A stretch of DNA of 64,000 nt from Roseovarius sp. Pro17 (GCF_035599575.1 NZ_CP141179.1:2108001-2172000); one strand, 5' to 3'; shown: positions 25,508 to 35,784, counted from the first letter of the stretch. Numbers and translations: made by a program. The notes: generated from the sequence alone by a model not told the origin.

Positions 25508-25968
25508 ATGGCCGAGGTTTGCTTAATTTTTGCTGTGAGCAACGTCAAGCAGATATCGGTCAACTCGCCACTTTTGCGCAAATGACTCGCCCGGGCCAAA
25601 GGTGGCTCATTGCCGTCCAGACGGCGGCTTCCCTTGTGAAACTGCGGCGGCGGTGCCGATCCGCCCATCACATGATGCACAGATGCCAAAACGTAAGCTC
25701 CGGCCAAGATCATGACCCACTCGCGCATCACGACACCACGCCGGGGGGGGGGCCGAGATAGAGATGTTGGACCCGATCACATCCACGCCATCAACATGAT
25801 TTGGCTCACTGGTACATTTTGATCTGTTTCGTCCCAATCGGAATTTATTTCTTGGGATGCTGATGGAACAATTCGTAGAAAAGCTGCTTTCCCGCTACAG
25901 CGACTCGCAACCAAACGGATCGACTGCTACAGATTTCGCTAAACAGAATTCGCAGCGCTGAGGGATGG
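25508..25968. other. 461-bp gap between tRNA-Trp and the sulfotransferase gene
   Basis: No gene is recognised. It must include the tRNA-Trp promoter (reading left) and that of the sulfotransferase (reading right). A run of ten G occurs at 25743-25752, unusual in this genome and a candidate slippage or sequencing-error site. Confidence 0.5.
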
Positions 25969-27009
25969 ATGAAACCGATAGATTACGAAACATTCAGACC
26001 CATCTTTATCGGCGGCACGGGTCGGTCCGGCACGTCAATCATGGCGGATTTCCTCGACTCTCATGAGACATGCACACTTCCCGCGCATGAGAACAGACTA
26101 ATCGTAGCGTCACGCGGCCTCCGGTCGGTCGTAAACGATTTGACAGGTGAATTCCATTTTATGGACAACCACCTCACGATTGCGAACTTCGTCTATTTCT
26201 CAAAGGTGCTCAGAAAATCCGGCTTTCGCAATGGCGGGCTCAGGGCGCTGCAGCGCATCTTGGACGGGGTATCCCAGGCAACCCGCGGCAAGAGAGTTGG
26301 GCCGAGGCCAATTCTCGAAATCAATCCAAAATTCGAGTTCAGTTTGCACGCGATCGGCCGCGCGATCGGACTGAAACACTATGACAGCTGCATCGACCAA
26401 TTCTTGAACGACATCATTCTCGATATTGATCCAGAGGGAATACTCTACATTGATGGATTGATCCGCCCCCTATACACCGCAACCACGCGAAATAGGGATG
26501 AATTGATCGAATTCAGCCGTCAATTTCTGAACAACCTGTATTCGAAGCCTCTGGAGAAAACCGGAGCATCCATCTGGTGCGACGATACTCCGCTGAATGT
26601 TTTGCATTCGAGTTTTCTACTCGAACTCTTTCCGAACGCTGCGATAGTCCACATGGTCAGGCATCCGATGGATGTCTTTGCGTCTTACATGGAGCAGACT
26701 TGGACACCGACCGATTATCAACGCACACTCTTGCGTCTAGAAAAGACCTATTCAGAGTTGATACAGACCGAGAAGGACCTCGGGGCTGATAAGTTACTCA
26801 TTATTCGGCTCGAAGATGCGTGCGATAGTTTTGAAGAAACGAAGAGGAAACTTTCCGATTTCTGCCAGATCTCACAGTCTGGCTTTGATGGCAGTGTGCA
26901 TTTCAAAGGCAACAAGATTGGAACTTGGCGTGAGAAATTGCCGCAAGAGGTGCAGGTGGCTGCCCGTGACAGGCTAGGCTTTGCCATTGAGCACTATGGT
27001 TATGACTGA
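25969..27009 (+). CDS. Sulfotransferase family protein
   Basis: A 346-aa cytosolic protein. The PAPS 5'-phosphosulfate loop is IGGTGRSGTSIMADFLDS (14-31), and the 3'-phosphate region is AIVHMVRHPMDVFASYMEQT. WCDDTPLN in between is usual for the bacterial sulfotransferase_3-like group. The enzyme would move sulfate from PAPS to an unknown acceptor such as a glycan, lipid or small metabolite. ATG 25969 has AGGGATGG just upstream. The gene stands alone; composition is somewhat lower in GC than the genes to the right, suggesting a variable gene at the island margin. Confidence 0.87.
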   Translation: MKPIDYETFRPIFIGGTGRSGTSIMADFLDSHETCTLPAHENRLIVASRGLRSVVNDLTGEFHFMDNHLTIANFVYFSKVLRKSGFRNGGLRALQRILDGVSQATRGKRVGPRPILEINPKFEFSLHAIGRAIGLKHYDSCIDQFLNDIILDIDPEGILYIDGLIRPLYTATTRNRDELIEFSRQFLNNLYSKPLEKTGASIWCDDTPLNVLHSSFLLELFPNAAIVHMVRHPMDVFASYMEQTWTPTDYQRTLLRLEKTYSELIQTEKDLGADKLLIIRLEDACDSFEETKRKLSDFCQISQSGFDGSVHFKGNKIGTWREKLPQEVQVAARDRLGFAIEHYGYD

Positions 27010-27089
27010 AGACCTCAACGCCGTCGGAGGTTTCCAACACCGTCCTTTCTCAGACAGCAAAAAACGCCGCAGCATTTAGATGGCTGCAC

Positions 27090-27713
27090 TTAGCTATCCG
27101 CGACGGCAGGCTTCGCAGCGGGCGTTTTAGGAGTGGCGCGCACGGGCTTGGCCGCAGGTTTGCGGTCGGCTGCGGTGCCGCCAAACCAGTTCTCTTGATA
27201 TTTCTGACGCTCCAGCCAGTTCTGGATCAGCTTGGCCGAGTTGCGGCTTAGATTCGTCATCTGCTGTTCCTTGGACTGGGTCAGGCCAGAGCCGATGATG
27301 GTTTCACCGGAGAAGGATTCGATCACCGTCACCTGCTCGGGCTTTTCGTTCAGCTTCTTGCCGGCGGCGTCGTCCCATGCGGTCACGTTCAGGATCAACG
27401 CCGATTTCGGCGATGCGACAATAGGCACGCCCGGCACGGCCAGCACGTAGCCCTCGATCGAAATCGCCAAATGATAGAGCTTGTCACCATCATAGCGGCG
27501 GAAACGCTCATCCACCGCCTTTTTCATCGACGCTATCCACTCTTCATTCGAGGCATCGCGTGAGAGCGGGCCCTTGGCGATGTTTGGCGCGACGACGACG
27601 TTATAGCCCAGCTTGAAGTCACCTAGTGGCACCGGGGCCTTGCCCAGATCGTTGGGATTGGTGCAGGCCGCGACGGCGGCCAGCAGGCTTAAAAGGGCGA
27701 TAAGTCGAAGCAT
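27090..27713 (-). CDS. Predicted lipoprotein of unknown function
   Basis: 207 aa from the ATG at 27713. A lipoprotein signal is clear: MLRLIALLSLLAAVAACTNP, with VAAC as lipobox. The mature domain (residues 20-170) is conserved-looking (LGDFKLGYNVVVAPNI, PGVPIVASPKSALILNVTAW), ending in a Lys/Ala/Pro-rich low-complexity tail. It is probably anchored in the outer membrane. It is divergent from the P450 gene, sharing a 126-bp promoter region. No enzymatic motif is seen. Confidence 0.75.
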   Translation of the reverse strand: MLRLIALLSLLAAVAACTNPNDLGKAPVPLGDFKLGYNVVVAPNIAKGPLSRDASNEEWIASMKKAVDERFRRYDGDKLYHLAISIEGYVLAVPGVPIVASPKSALILNVTAWDDAAGKKLNEKPEQVTVIESFSGETIIGSGLTQSKEQQMTNLSRNSAKLIQNWLERQKYQENWFGGTAADRKPAAKPVRATPKTPAAKPAVADS

Positions 27714-27839
27714 GGGCGGCGATCCTCGGAAAACAGGGCGTTGAATAGCCCTGACGCGATAGCGCAGACCAGCGCAGATCGCAACGAAATGCAGGGACGC
27801 GTATTTGCCGGGGCGCGCCGCGCACCTATATGACACGTC

Positions 27840-29216
27840 ATGAAGACAGACGCCGCCCCTGCCCCGCCCGCCGCCGCCCTGCCTGTCCGCGTCCCGCTGG
27901 TCACGCAGCCGATGGGGATTTTCGCCAGCCTCGGCGCCGCGCGGCGCAACGTGCTGAGCATCATCCCCGAGCTGGCCACGCGCCAGCCGATGGTGTCCGG
28001 GCGTACCGGCAAGCGGTGGCACATGGTCATGGACCCCGGCGCGCTGCGCCGCGTGCTGCTGGAGAATGTCGATAATTACCCCAAGTCGCTGGTGACAAAG
28101 AACCTGCTAAAGCCCGCCATCGGCAACAGCATGTTCATCGCCGAGGGCGCCGAGTGGCGCTGGCAGCGGCGCGCGGCGGCGCCCGTATTCTCGCATCGCA
28201 ACGTGATGAACCTGGCCCCCATCATGACCGCCGCAGCCGAGCGTAGTGCCGCGCGCATCGCCGCCGCAGGTCCGCGCGCTGTCGATGTGGCCGAGGATAT
28301 GGTGCGCACCACGTTCGACGTGATCGCCGACGTGACTTTTTCGGGCGACGGCAGCTTTGATTCGGGCGCGGTGCATGGCGCTATCGACGCCTATATCGCC
28401 GAGGCGGGCAAAATCTCGCTCTTTGACATTCTGGGGCTGCCAGATTGGGTGCCACGGCCCGGTCGCATCATGTCGGGCGCCGCGATGAAGCAGATGAAGC
28501 GCATCGCGGATGAGGCCGTCGAGGCCCGCCGCAAGCGCGGACCCCAAGGCGTGCCGGACCTGCTGGACCTGCTGCTGGACGGCGAAGATCCCGAGACGAA
28601 GCGGCGCATGAACACCGCAGAGCTGCGTGACAACCTGCTGACCTTCATCGTCGCAGGCCACGAAACGACGGCGCTGACGCTGGGATGGTCGCTCTATCTG
28701 TGCGCTTTTGATCAACGGGTGCAAGACAAGGCGCGGGCCGAGATCCGTCGCGTCTGTGGCGATGGCCCCGCAACCGGCAAAGACGTCGTCAACCTGCCCT
28801 ATATCCGCATGATCGTGGACGAGGCGCTGCGCCTTTATCCGCCAGCCGCAATGGTGTCACGCAGCGCCGTGGCCGAGGATACGCTTTGCGGGCGACAGAT
28901 CCGGCGCGGCGATACGGTGATCGTGCCGATCTATGCGCTGCACCGGCACCATCAACTTTGGGAAAACCCCGACGCCTTCCACCCCGAACGGTTCGAGACC
29001 CGCAAGGACATGGAGCGTTACGCCTATCTGCCGTTCGGCGACGGGCCGCGCATCTGTATCGGTGCCAGCTTTGCGGTGCAGGAGGCGGTCATCATCCTCG
29101 CCACGCTGCTGAATAGTTTTCGGTTTACGCCGGTAAAAGGGCGCGACCCGGACCCGGTGATGATCCTGACCCTGCGCCCCGAGGGCGGCGTGTGGCTTCA
29201 AGCCCAACCTGTCTGA
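27840..29216 (+). CDS. Cytochrome P450
   Basis: A 458-aa soluble P450 with all hallmarks. The I-helix oxygen-binding motif is AGHETTA (272-278), ExxR is EALR (328-331), the PERF-type motif is HPERF (381-385), and the heme loop is FGDGPRICIG with Cys406 as thiolate ligand. There is no N-terminal membrane anchor. It resembles the CYP102/CYP4-like fatty-acid-oxidising branch of bacterial P450s more than camphor-type ones, but the substrate cannot be told. No ferredoxin or reductase gene is adjacent, so electrons must come from elsewhere. Confidence 0.93.
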   Translation: MKTDAAPAPPAAALPVRVPLVTQPMGIFASLGAARRNVLSIIPELATRQPMVSGRTGKRWHMVMDPGALRRVLLENVDNYPKSLVTKNLLKPAIGNSMFIAEGAEWRWQRRAAAPVFSHRNVMNLAPIMTAAAERSAARIAAAGPRAVDVAEDMVRTTFDVIADVTFSGDGSFDSGAVHGAIDAYIAEAGKISLFDILGLPDWVPRPGRIMSGAAMKQMKRIADEAVEARRKRGPQGVPDLLDLLLDGEDPETKRRMNTAELRDNLLTFIVAGHETTALTLGWSLYLCAFDQRVQDKARAEIRRVCGDGPATGKDVVNLPYIRMIVDEALRLYPPAAMVSRSAVAEDTLCGRQIRRGDTVIVPIYALHRHHQLWENPDAFHPERFETRKDMERYAYLPFGDGPRICIGASFAVQEAVIILATLLNSFRFTPVKGRDPDPVMILTLRPEGGVWLQAQPV

Positions 29217-29325
29217 GAATGCAGCGGAAAGGCGCGCATGACTGAAGGGGATGCGGCGGCGCGTTATTGTAATCACGCGAGCGCACCTATTTAGTCAGGC
29301 AGATCCAACATCACAGGAGACTGCA

Positions 29326-29679
29326 ATGTACTTTCAAATCATCTCACGCACCGCCATCGTTGCCGCCCTCGCAATGGGCGCTGCAACATCAGGCGCGCTG
29401 GCCGCCTCAAGCCCGGACGAGCTGCGCGCGGCGCTGGTCGGCAATACATTCAGCGGCGACATGGGCGGCGGCGGATACGCCAGCTACTTCGCCGAGGACG
29501 GCAGCTATGAGGACGCCACCGGAGGCGGCACGTACGAGATCACCGAAGAAGGTGTCTGCTATCCCGAAACCGATTTTGGCTGCTACGAGGCCGAGATCGA
29601 TGGCGACCAGCTGGAGTGGTTCCAGAACGGCGAAAGCGCCGGCACCGGCGTGATCAAGCCAGGCAACGCGCTGGAATAA
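29326..29679 (+). CDS. Small secreted protein of unknown function
   Basis: 117 aa from the ATG at 29326 (AGGAGA 7 nt upstream). The signal peptide runs to ALA at about residue 26. The mature part is acidic and glycine-rich (GDMGGGGYASYFAEDGSYED) with two cysteines flanking CYPETDFGCYE, likely a disulfide. The pattern (LVGNTFSG, ...GTYEITEEGVCYP) recalls small periplasmic proteins with a lipocalin-like or DUF995-like strand layout common in Rhodobacterales. It is followed by a terminator. Confidence 0.7.
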   Translation: MYFQIISRTAIVAALAMGAATSGALAASSPDELRAALVGNTFSGDMGGGGYASYFAEDGSYEDATGGGTYEITEEGVCYPETDFGCYEAEIDGDQLEWFQNGESAGTGVIKPGNALE

Positions 29680-29704
29680 GCGCGCATCGCATTAGCGATT
29701 TATG

Positions 29705-29736
29705 CGGCCCGCAGGATATCTCTGGCGGGCCGTTTT
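29705..29736 (+). terminator. Rho-independent terminator after the small secreted protein gene
   Basis: The CGGCCCGC / GCGGGCCG stem at 29705-29712 and 29725-29732 has a 12-nt loop and four T. The M48 peptidase gene converges from the right and ends at 29736. Confidence 0.75.
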
Positions 29737-30881
29737 CAGTCGCAGATATCCTGTAGCGCCTGCCATTCGGCCTCGCTGATCACAGGGCGGGTATTCGTCT
29801 GGATCGCCGCGTTAGTCTCGGCGCGCTCGGCACGGGCTTTGCTGGCCGGGTGGCTGGAAAAGTAGCTAGGCAGTGCGTGCGCATCACTATCTTCGCCATC
29901 TGGCAAGCTGGCGAAAAATTTCGCCATGCCTGCGCTGCTAACCCCCGCGTCATTCAATAGGCCCAAGGCAAAGCGATCGGCAGTCGCCTCCGCCTCGCGG
30001 GTGTAGCTGGCCTGCAATATCAGCTCGCCCAGAAAAGCGGCCGCGGCGCCGCCGGTCACGTCGCCCATCACCATCGACAAAAGGCCTGCCGATCCGGCGG
30101 CGCGCAGGGCGTGGCGGGTGGCGTCGCGCGCCTCCACATGTCCAATTTCATGGGCCAGCACGGCGGCCGCGGCATCGGCACTGACAGCATCGTCCAGCAG
30201 GCCGCGCATGATGACGATCTGCCCGCCCGGCGCGGCAAAGGCGTTGACCATACCGTGATCCAGCACCTTCATCTCTAGCTCGTATTGCAGGCCCGCACCG
30301 TCCGACAGCCGCCCCGTCATCGCATCCAGTGCAGCGCGGCCCGCCGGCGCCTTGCAATCCAGCGCGCCCAGATCGGCGGCCCCCAGCGCCGCCTCGATTT
30401 GACCCACCACGGCGCGGCCAAAGGCAACCTCACGCTCAACCGGGATGAACCCGGCCAGCGTGTCAGCCATGCGCGGCAGAATAAAAAATAGCATGACGAT
30501 GACCGCTGCCGCCGCCACAACGCCGCGCCGAACCATGCGGCCCCACATGCCGGGCCGCCGATCGCGGCGCATCAGGCGCGGGCAGCGGTTCCGCAGTGTG
30601 GCGATCAGAGCTGTGTCGCGCACCACCAATCGTGCGGGATCCAGCGGCATCGCGTCCGTGCGATTGTCCGGTTGGTGCAACGTCAGCGTCATCTGCCCGG
30701 TCTGCCCGGGCTTCGGTCCCTGCCCCCACAGAGCGCGCAAATGCTCCAACGGCCAATCAATGGCGCCCGCATCAGGCACACCCAGTATGGTTAACGCGCG
30801 ACCGTCCTCCGACAGCATGACCCGCACGCTCTGCCGCGTGGCACTGAGGCCATCATAGTAGCGCGCAGATACTGGCAGCAT
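29736..30881 (-). CDS. M48-family metallopeptidase, membrane-anchored
   Basis: A 381-aa protein. Residues 1-105 form an N-terminal region with strands (YYDGLSATRQSVRVML), followed by one transmembrane helix (VVAAAAVIVMLFFIL, about 121-135). The peptidase domain carries HEIGH (244-248, zinc ligands and catalytic Glu) and the third ligand in EAEATADRFAL. The rest faces the periplasm. Such enzymes belong to the HtpX/BepA/Oma1 group that handles damaged envelope proteins. ATG 30881 overlaps the stop of the DUF898 gene by one base (TGATG), so the two are translationally coupled. Confidence 0.88.
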   Translation of the reverse strand: MLPVSARYYDGLSATRQSVRVMLSEDGRALTILGVPDAGAIDWPLEHLRALWGQGPKPGQTGQMTLTLHQPDNRTDAMPLDPARLVVRDTALIATLRNRCPRLMRRDRRPGMWGRMVRRGVVAAAAVIVMLFFILPRMADTLAGFIPVEREVAFGRAVVGQIEAALGAADLGALDCKAPAGRAALDAMTGRLSDGAGLQYELEMKVLDHGMVNAFAAPGGQIVIMRGLLDDAVSADAAAAVLAHEIGHVEARDATRHALRAAGSAGLLSMVMGDVTGGAAAAFLGELILQASYTREAEATADRFALGLLNDAGVSSAGMAKFFASLPDGEDSDAHALPSYFSSHPASKARAERAETNAAIQTNTRPVISEAEWQALQDICD

Positions 30882-32068
30882 CAGAATGCCCCTCCGATAT
30901 CCAGCGCGTCGGCAAAGCCTTCGGCGTCGGTGCCGGTATCGGCGCTGCGCTGCCGGATGTTGCCCAGCGTCTCCGCGCCGCGCAGTTCGCAGCGGGTGGC
31001 CACATGGCGCAGGATAGGCTGCGAAATGCAGATCAGTGACAGCGCCGACGATATCGCCAGCGCCAGCAGGTACAGCAATACCGACGGCACAATCATGGCG
31101 CGCAGCGGGACCGTCTCGAGCCCGATCAGCAGCATCGGCACCATGCCCAGCACGACAAAGGCACCGCCAGCCCCGAGCGATACCAGAAACCCGCCGCCGA
31201 CCATCTGCCACAGGATCGACCACGTCTCGGGCGCGGCGACGAAGGCGATCTGAGATTTACGGCCGAGTGTCAGGTGCTGCGTCAGATAAATAAAGCTGTT
31301 CACCCGGTAGGACAGCGCGCCGACCGCCGCCCAGATGACGCCCAGCGTGCCCCAGAGGCCCGCCATCACCCACACCTCAGACACGGCAAACACCACCGCG
31401 AGCGCTATCAGCCCCGCGCCGATAAAGAGATGCTTCATCGCCGGATAAAGGCCCTGCCAGCGCCCGCCCTGCTGAAACGGCGCATCGCCATACCAACTGC
31501 GGTCGGCCTTGTATTTCTCAAGGTAAAAGGTCATGCGCGGCAGCAGTAATCCAAATGACGCCAGCGTCACGGTCCAATGTGCCATCGCGCGCCAGACATA
31601 GCCCCATGCGCCGGGCTGCGCGCCGAACCGCACCGCCCGCCAGCGCGTACGCGCCAGCTTGTAGCGCCGCGCGCGATACTGCGCGAAAAAGATCAGCGGC
31701 AACACCGCCAGCGACGTGATGGCAAGCGCGCCGAATTGCAAGAACACCTGCGCCTGCGTCTCGGCCGACCCAAACAATGTCAGGCCAAAGTAGAACAGGA
31801 TCATCTGAACCGCGCCCAGATAGATCGCCAGCACCACGATTGCGGCCAGAAAGCCCAAGAACTTCTCCAGCCCCGTGCCGGTATACTCAAACGCATCGCC
31901 ATCTGCGGCCACGCAAGACCACACATGTCGGCGGATCCGTGTCTTGGCCCAAAAGCGATAGACGCCAAGCGTCAGCGCGGTCAGCATCGATGTACGCAAG
32001 GCCAGCCAGAACAATGGCCCCGCCGTGCCGCGATATTCGCCCTTCAAGCTGCCGGGCTCACCCGTCAT
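30881..32068 (-). CDS. DUF898 (YjgN-like) integral membrane protein
   Basis: A 395-aa protein with about eight transmembrane segments. The family pattern appears twice: SMLTALTLGVYRFWAKTRIR near the N-terminus and a second copy with RMTFYLEKYKADRSWYGD in the middle, typical of the duplicated DUF898 fold. The function of the family is not established. It is the first gene of a two-gene unit with the M48 peptidase, an arrangement that recurs and suggests the two act together in the inner membrane. Confidence 0.85.
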   Translation of the reverse strand: MTGEPGSLKGEYRGTAGPLFWLALRTSMLTALTLGVYRFWAKTRIRRHVWSCVAADGDAFEYTGTGLEKFLGFLAAIVVLAIYLGAVQMILFYFGLTLFGSAETQAQVFLQFGALAITSLAVLPLIFFAQYRARRYKLARTRWRAVRFGAQPGAWGYVWRAMAHWTVTLASFGLLLPRMTFYLEKYKADRSWYGDAPFQQGGRWQGLYPAMKHLFIGAGLIALAVVFAVSEVWVMAGLWGTLGVIWAAVGALSYRVNSFIYLTQHLTLGRKSQIAFVAAPETWSILWQMVGGGFLVSLGAGGAFVVLGMVPMLLIGLETVPLRAMIVPSVLLYLLALAISSALSLICISQPILRHVATRCELRGAETLGNIRQRSADTGTDAEGFADALDIGGAF

Positions 32069-32215
32069 CGATCCGCCTCATTGCTACGACCGCACATCAG
32101 GTGGGTTCAGCGCCGCAATAGCCCGCCGACCCGGACGCTGTCCAGCGCAACTCTTGACCGATCACAGATCGCCAGCCACGCTGCGAGGCTTATTGTCACG
32201 AGGAGAAGCAAGGCA

Positions 32216-32578
32216 ATGAAGATGCAGGCCCCGATCCCCATCCTGCGCAGTTTTGACGAGGCGGCGGCGCGCGCCTTTTATGTTGAATTTCTGGGCTTTG
32301 AGGTTGAGTTTGAGCATCGCTTTGATCCGGATGCACCTCTTTACCTGTCGTTGAGGTGCGGCGAATGCGCGCTGCATGTGTCCGAGCACCACGGCGATGC
32401 CACGCCCGGCTCTGCCTTGCGCATTGAGGTCGAGGATGTCCATGGATATTGCCGCGATCTGAACGCGCGCAAATACAAAAACGCCCGACCCGGCGTGCAG
32501 CGCCAGCCTTGGGGCTTCGACGATATGAAGATCAACGATCCGGCGGGCAACAGGTTGATTTTCTGCACGGCCTACTAG
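32216..32578 (+). CDS. VOC-fold protein (glyoxalase / bleomycin-resistance-like)
   Basis: 120 aa from the ATG at 32216 (GAGGAGA upstream). PILRSFDEAAARAFYVEFLG is the standard first VOC module, and the second ends NDPAGNRLIFC. Spacing and the SLRCGECALHVSEHHGD strand fit the small 'glyoxalase superfamily' proteins annotated as bleomycin-resistance-like. Possible metal ligands are H at the second strand and E/D near the end, but the role (binding or isomerisation) is unknown. It converges on parC, with no overlap. Confidence 0.85.
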   Translation: MKMQAPIPILRSFDEAAARAFYVEFLGFEVEFEHRFDPDAPLYLSLRCGECALHVSEHHGDATPGSALRIEVEDVHGYCRDLNARKYKNARPGVQRQPWGFDDMKINDPAGNRLIFCTAY

Positions 32579-32595
32579 ATCTTAGACGGCGAAGC

Positions 32596-34917
32596 TCATC
32601 CAGTGAACTTGTTGTCGCGAGGAAAACCGCGCGGTGCCATACGTCCGCTGCCTGCGCGCTTGCCGATCCATTCGTCCAGCGCCGTTTCCGTACGGGTGCG
32701 CCCGGCGGGGTCCAACCAGCTCAGACCATCCTCGATGCTAAATGTCGCCGCGTCGCTCAGACCGCCATCCTTGTATTTCTGCAGCCTTACGCCTTTGCCC
32801 CTGCCCATTTCCGGCAGTTCGGACAGTGCAAAAATCAACACTTTACGATTTTCACCGACCACGGCGACGTGATCACCGGTGACGGGTTTGCAGACTAGTG
32901 CACGGGCGGGTGCGCGCACATTTAGCACCTGCTTGCCGCCGCGTGTCTGGGCCATGACTTCATCCTCGGGCACGACAAAGCCGTCGCCAGCAGACGACGC
33001 CACCAGCAGCTTGCGGCCCGTCTGGTGGATTAGAATATCGATGATCTCGGCCTCGTTGGGCAGATCGACCATCAGGCGCAACGGTTCGCCCATGCCGCGC
33101 CCGCCGGGCAGGGTGGAGGCAGGAAGCGTGTAAAAGCGGCCATTGCCAGCAAAGACCAGCAGGCGGTCGGTCGTCTCGGCATGGAACAGGAAACGCGGAC
33201 CATCACCATCCTTGAACTTCAGCTCACGCGTCAGGTCGATATGGCCGGTCAACGCGCGAATCCAGCCCATTTGACTGCACACCACGGTGATCGGTTCGCG
33301 GTCGATCATAGCCTCTAGCGGCACGTCCTCGACCTCGCCCGCCACGGCGAACTGGGTGCGACGCGCGCCGCCCTCGTAGGATTTGCCAAACGCCTTCTTC
33401 ACCTCGCGCAACTGGTCCGCAATGGTATCCCATTGGGCTTCGGGCCGCTCCAGCAGATCCTCCAGCCCGGCACGCTCTTCCATCAGCGCGCTCTGCTCTT
33501 TCAGCAGCTCGATTTCCTCCAGCCGCCGCAGGCTGCGCAGGCGCATGTTCAGGATCGACTCGGCCTGCACATCGCTTAGCCCATCCGCATCGCCCCCGGC
33601 GGGCGAGACATAATCGGATTCGTCCGTCGCACGCACAAAATCACGGCTCCAATCCTCACGCATCAGTGCGGGTTTGGGTGCATCGTCATAGCGGATGATG
33701 TCGATCACGCGGTCAAGGTTCAGGAAGGCTACGATCAGCCCTTCCAGCACCTCCAGCCGGTGGTCGATCTTTTCCATCCGGTGCAGCGAGCGGCGCTGAA
33801 GCACTTCGCGGCGGAAATCGAGGAAGGCGCGCAGCACCTCCTTCATCGAGCAGACTTTTGGTGTAACTCCGTCAATCAAGACGTTCATATTCAAAGAAAA
33901 TCGCACTTCGAGATCCGAGTTGCGATACATCATGCCCATCAGCACCTCGGGCGCGACATTCTTGCTACGCGGCTCAAGGATGAGGCGAATATCCTCGGCG
34001 CTTTCGTCGCGCACATCAGCGAGGATCGGAATTTTCTTGAGTTGGATAACCTCGGCGATCTTTTCGATCAGCCTCGATTTCTGGACCTGATATGGGATCT
34101 CAGTCACGACGATCTGCCACTGACCGCGGCCCAGATCCTCAACCTCCCACTTGCAGCGCAGGCGGAACGCACCGCGCCCGGTGCGATAGGCCTGCGCGAT
34201 GTTTTCGGGCGGCTCGACGATAACGCCGCCAGTCGGAAAATCGGGGCCGGGGACGAAATTCAGCAAGGTGTCGTCGCGCGCATCCGGCACTTTGATCAAG
34301 TGCAGGCAGGCGTCGATCAGCTCGACGATGTTATGAGGCGGGATATTGGTCGCCATGCCCACCGCGATACCGCTGGATCCGTTGGCCAGCAGGTTCGGAA
34401 AGGACGCGGGCAGCACGACGGGTTCGGTCAGCGTGCCGTCGTAATTGTCCCTGAAATCAACGGCGTTCTCAGCCAGCCCGTCCAACAGCGCCTCGGCGGC
34501 TACTGTCATGCGCGCCTCGGTATAGCGCGCAGCGGCGGGGTTATCGCCGTCGATATTGCCGAAATTGCCCTGCCCGTCGACCAGCGGATAGCGCACTGCA
34601 AAATCCTGAGCGAGGCGCGCCATGGCGTCATAGATCGCCGCATCGCCGTGCGGGTGATAGTTGCCCATCACGTCGCCGCTGATCTTGGCCGACTTTCTGA
34701 AGCCGCCTGTGGAACTTAGCCGCAGTTCGCGCATTGCATACAGGATACGGCGGTGCACCGGCTTTAGTCCGTCGCGCGCGTCGGGCAATGCACGGTGCAT
34801 GATCGTGCTGAGCGCATAGGTCAGATACCGGTCACCGATCGCCCGACGCAGGGGTTCGGACAATTCGGTTGGTGTGGCGCTGGAGGGCGCGGAAGGGTCT
34901 TTGATATCATCGCTCAT
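32596..34917 (-). CDS. parC: DNA topoisomerase IV subunit A
   Basis: A 773-aa protein. The breakage-reunion domain has the catalytic tyrosine at Y132 (AARYTEARM), with the [12 protein letters not shown] quinolone-pocket helix just before it. The C-terminal half has six-bladed-propeller repeats ([28 protein letters not shown]). Length and the short tail fit ParC rather than GyrA. With ParE it decatenates daughter chromosomes. At the position of E. coli ParC Ser80 there is alanine (A93) and at Glu84 aspartate (D97). It is a single gene, transcribed leftward. Confidence 0.96.
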   Translation of the reverse strand: MSDDIKDPSAPSSATPTELSEPLRRAIGDRYLTYALSTIMHRALPDARDGLKPVHRRILYAMRELRLSSTGGFRKSAKISGDVMGNYHPHGDAAIYDAMARLAQDFAVRYPLVDGQGNFGNIDGDNPAAARYTEARMTVAAEALLDGLAENAVDFRDNYDGTLTEPVVLPASFPNLLANGSSGIAVGMATNIPPHNIVELIDACLHLIKVPDARDDTLLNFVPGPDFPTGGVIVEPPENIAQAYRTGRGAFRLRCKWEVEDLGRGQWQIVVTEIPYQVQKSRLIEKIAEVIQLKKIPILADVRDESAEDIRLILEPRSKNVAPEVLMGMMYRNSDLEVRFSLNMNVLIDGVTPKVCSMKEVLRAFLDFRREVLQRRSLHRMEKIDHRLEVLEGLIVAFLNLDRVIDIIRYDDAPKPALMREDWSRDFVRATDESDYVSPAGGDADGLSDVQAESILNMRLRSLRRLEEIELLKEQSALMEERAGLEDLLERPEAQWDTIADQLREVKKAFGKSYEGGARRTQFAVAGEVEDVPLEAMIDREPITVVCSQMGWIRALTGHIDLTRELKFKDGDGPRFLFHAETTDRLLVFAGNGRFYTLPASTLPGGRGMGEPLRLMVDLPNEAEIIDILIHQTGRKLLVASSAGDGFVVPEDEVMAQTRGGKQVLNVRAPARALVCKPVTGDHVAVVGENRKVLIFALSELPEMGRGKGVRLQKYKDGGLSDAATFSIEDGLSWLDPAGRTRTETALDEWIGKRAGSGRMAPRGFPRDNKFTG

Positions 34918-35114
34918 GCGGGCTGTGATAGCTGTGGCGCCAAAGCACGTAAAGCGCCTGTCTGAGCATGAGCGCGTCTTTTACCGTTCTGAAGGGGCGC
35001 GAATCGTGTAAACTAGAGTGTGCGAGGGTTCGGCTGCTGCCTGCTGACGATCGGACATATAAAATGTTGGGCGACTGTACGCTCGCAAATCGATAGCAAT
35101 GGGGGTTGCAAACC

Positions 35115-35783
35115 ATGTGGCGTTTCATCCTGATCAGCTTCGCCTTTCTGGGCCTCGTTTTCTACCACACCAGCGGTGGTAGTGATTACGCGCCTGCCCC
35201 AAATTCGCTTCAGGTCGCATGGCAGGGAAAATCGCTGTTCGCCGAGCCGCGCCCGGTACCTGCACCCACGCAGATCGTCGAGGCCGAGATGCCGCCGCTT
35301 CAGGTCGCGGCATCCAATTCTCGGACCAAAGCAACAACCGCTAAAAATACAAAGCGCAAGCCGGCGCTGCGCGAGGCCACCACCTTCGCCGGCCTGTCCG
35401 GGCTGTCCGAGGATGAGACAGGCGGATTCGGCATCACACTGGCCTCGATGACACGCCCGCTAAGTGGTGGGGATGCCATGGATCAGCGCGCGCCCGCCCG
35501 CACCGACACATTCGACGTCGAAACGCTGGTCAGCGACGTTCAAAGTACGCCGATTGCCGAGGCGGTCATTTCTTCGCGAGGGCCTGCCGACATTCGTAGC
35601 GTCGCGGGAGATGTCGCCAACATGCGCAGCGGTCCCGGCACCGATTTTGACAAGGTCGACCAATTGACGCGCGGCACTAACGTCGAGATACTGGACCGGC
35701 GTGGTGCGTGGGTCGAGTTGCGCGATTTGGACACCGGCCAGACCGGTTGGATGGCCGATTGGCTGGTCACGGCGGCCAACTGA
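35115..35783 (+). CDS. SH3-domain protein with N-terminal membrane anchor
   Basis: 222 aa from the ATG at 35115. An N-terminal transmembrane or signal segment (FILISFAFLGLVFY) is followed by a disordered, Pro/Ala-rich periplasmic linker (20-150). A bacterial SH3 domain occupies the end (ADIRSVAGDVANMRSGPGTD ... GTNVEILDRRGAWVELRDLD). SH3b domains bind cell-wall peptides. A GGGGG lies 10 nt upstream of the chosen start; a TTG three codons earlier is possible. The next gene begins at once after its stop. Confidence 0.82.
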   Translation: MWRFILISFAFLGLVFYHTSGGSDYAPAPNSLQVAWQGKSLFAEPRPVPAPTQIVEAEMPPLQVAASNSRTKATTAKNTKRKPALREATTFAGLSGLSEDETGGFGITLASMTRPLSGGDAMDQRAPARTDTFDVETLVSDVQSTPIAEAVISSRGPADIRSVAGDVANMRSGPGTDFDKVDQLTRGTNVEILDRRGAWVELRDLDTGQTGWMADWLVTAAN

Positions 35784-35784
35784 T

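Noticed and set aside
31577..32215. Long plus-strand frame leading into the VOC-fold gene
   Set aside because: It is the antisense of the DUF898 gene and happens to be in frame with the VOC gene; the real start at 32216 has its own ribosome site.
33760..34719. 319-codon plus-strand frame within parC
   Set aside because: Antisense shadow of a well-supported gene; composition follows the third codon position of parC.
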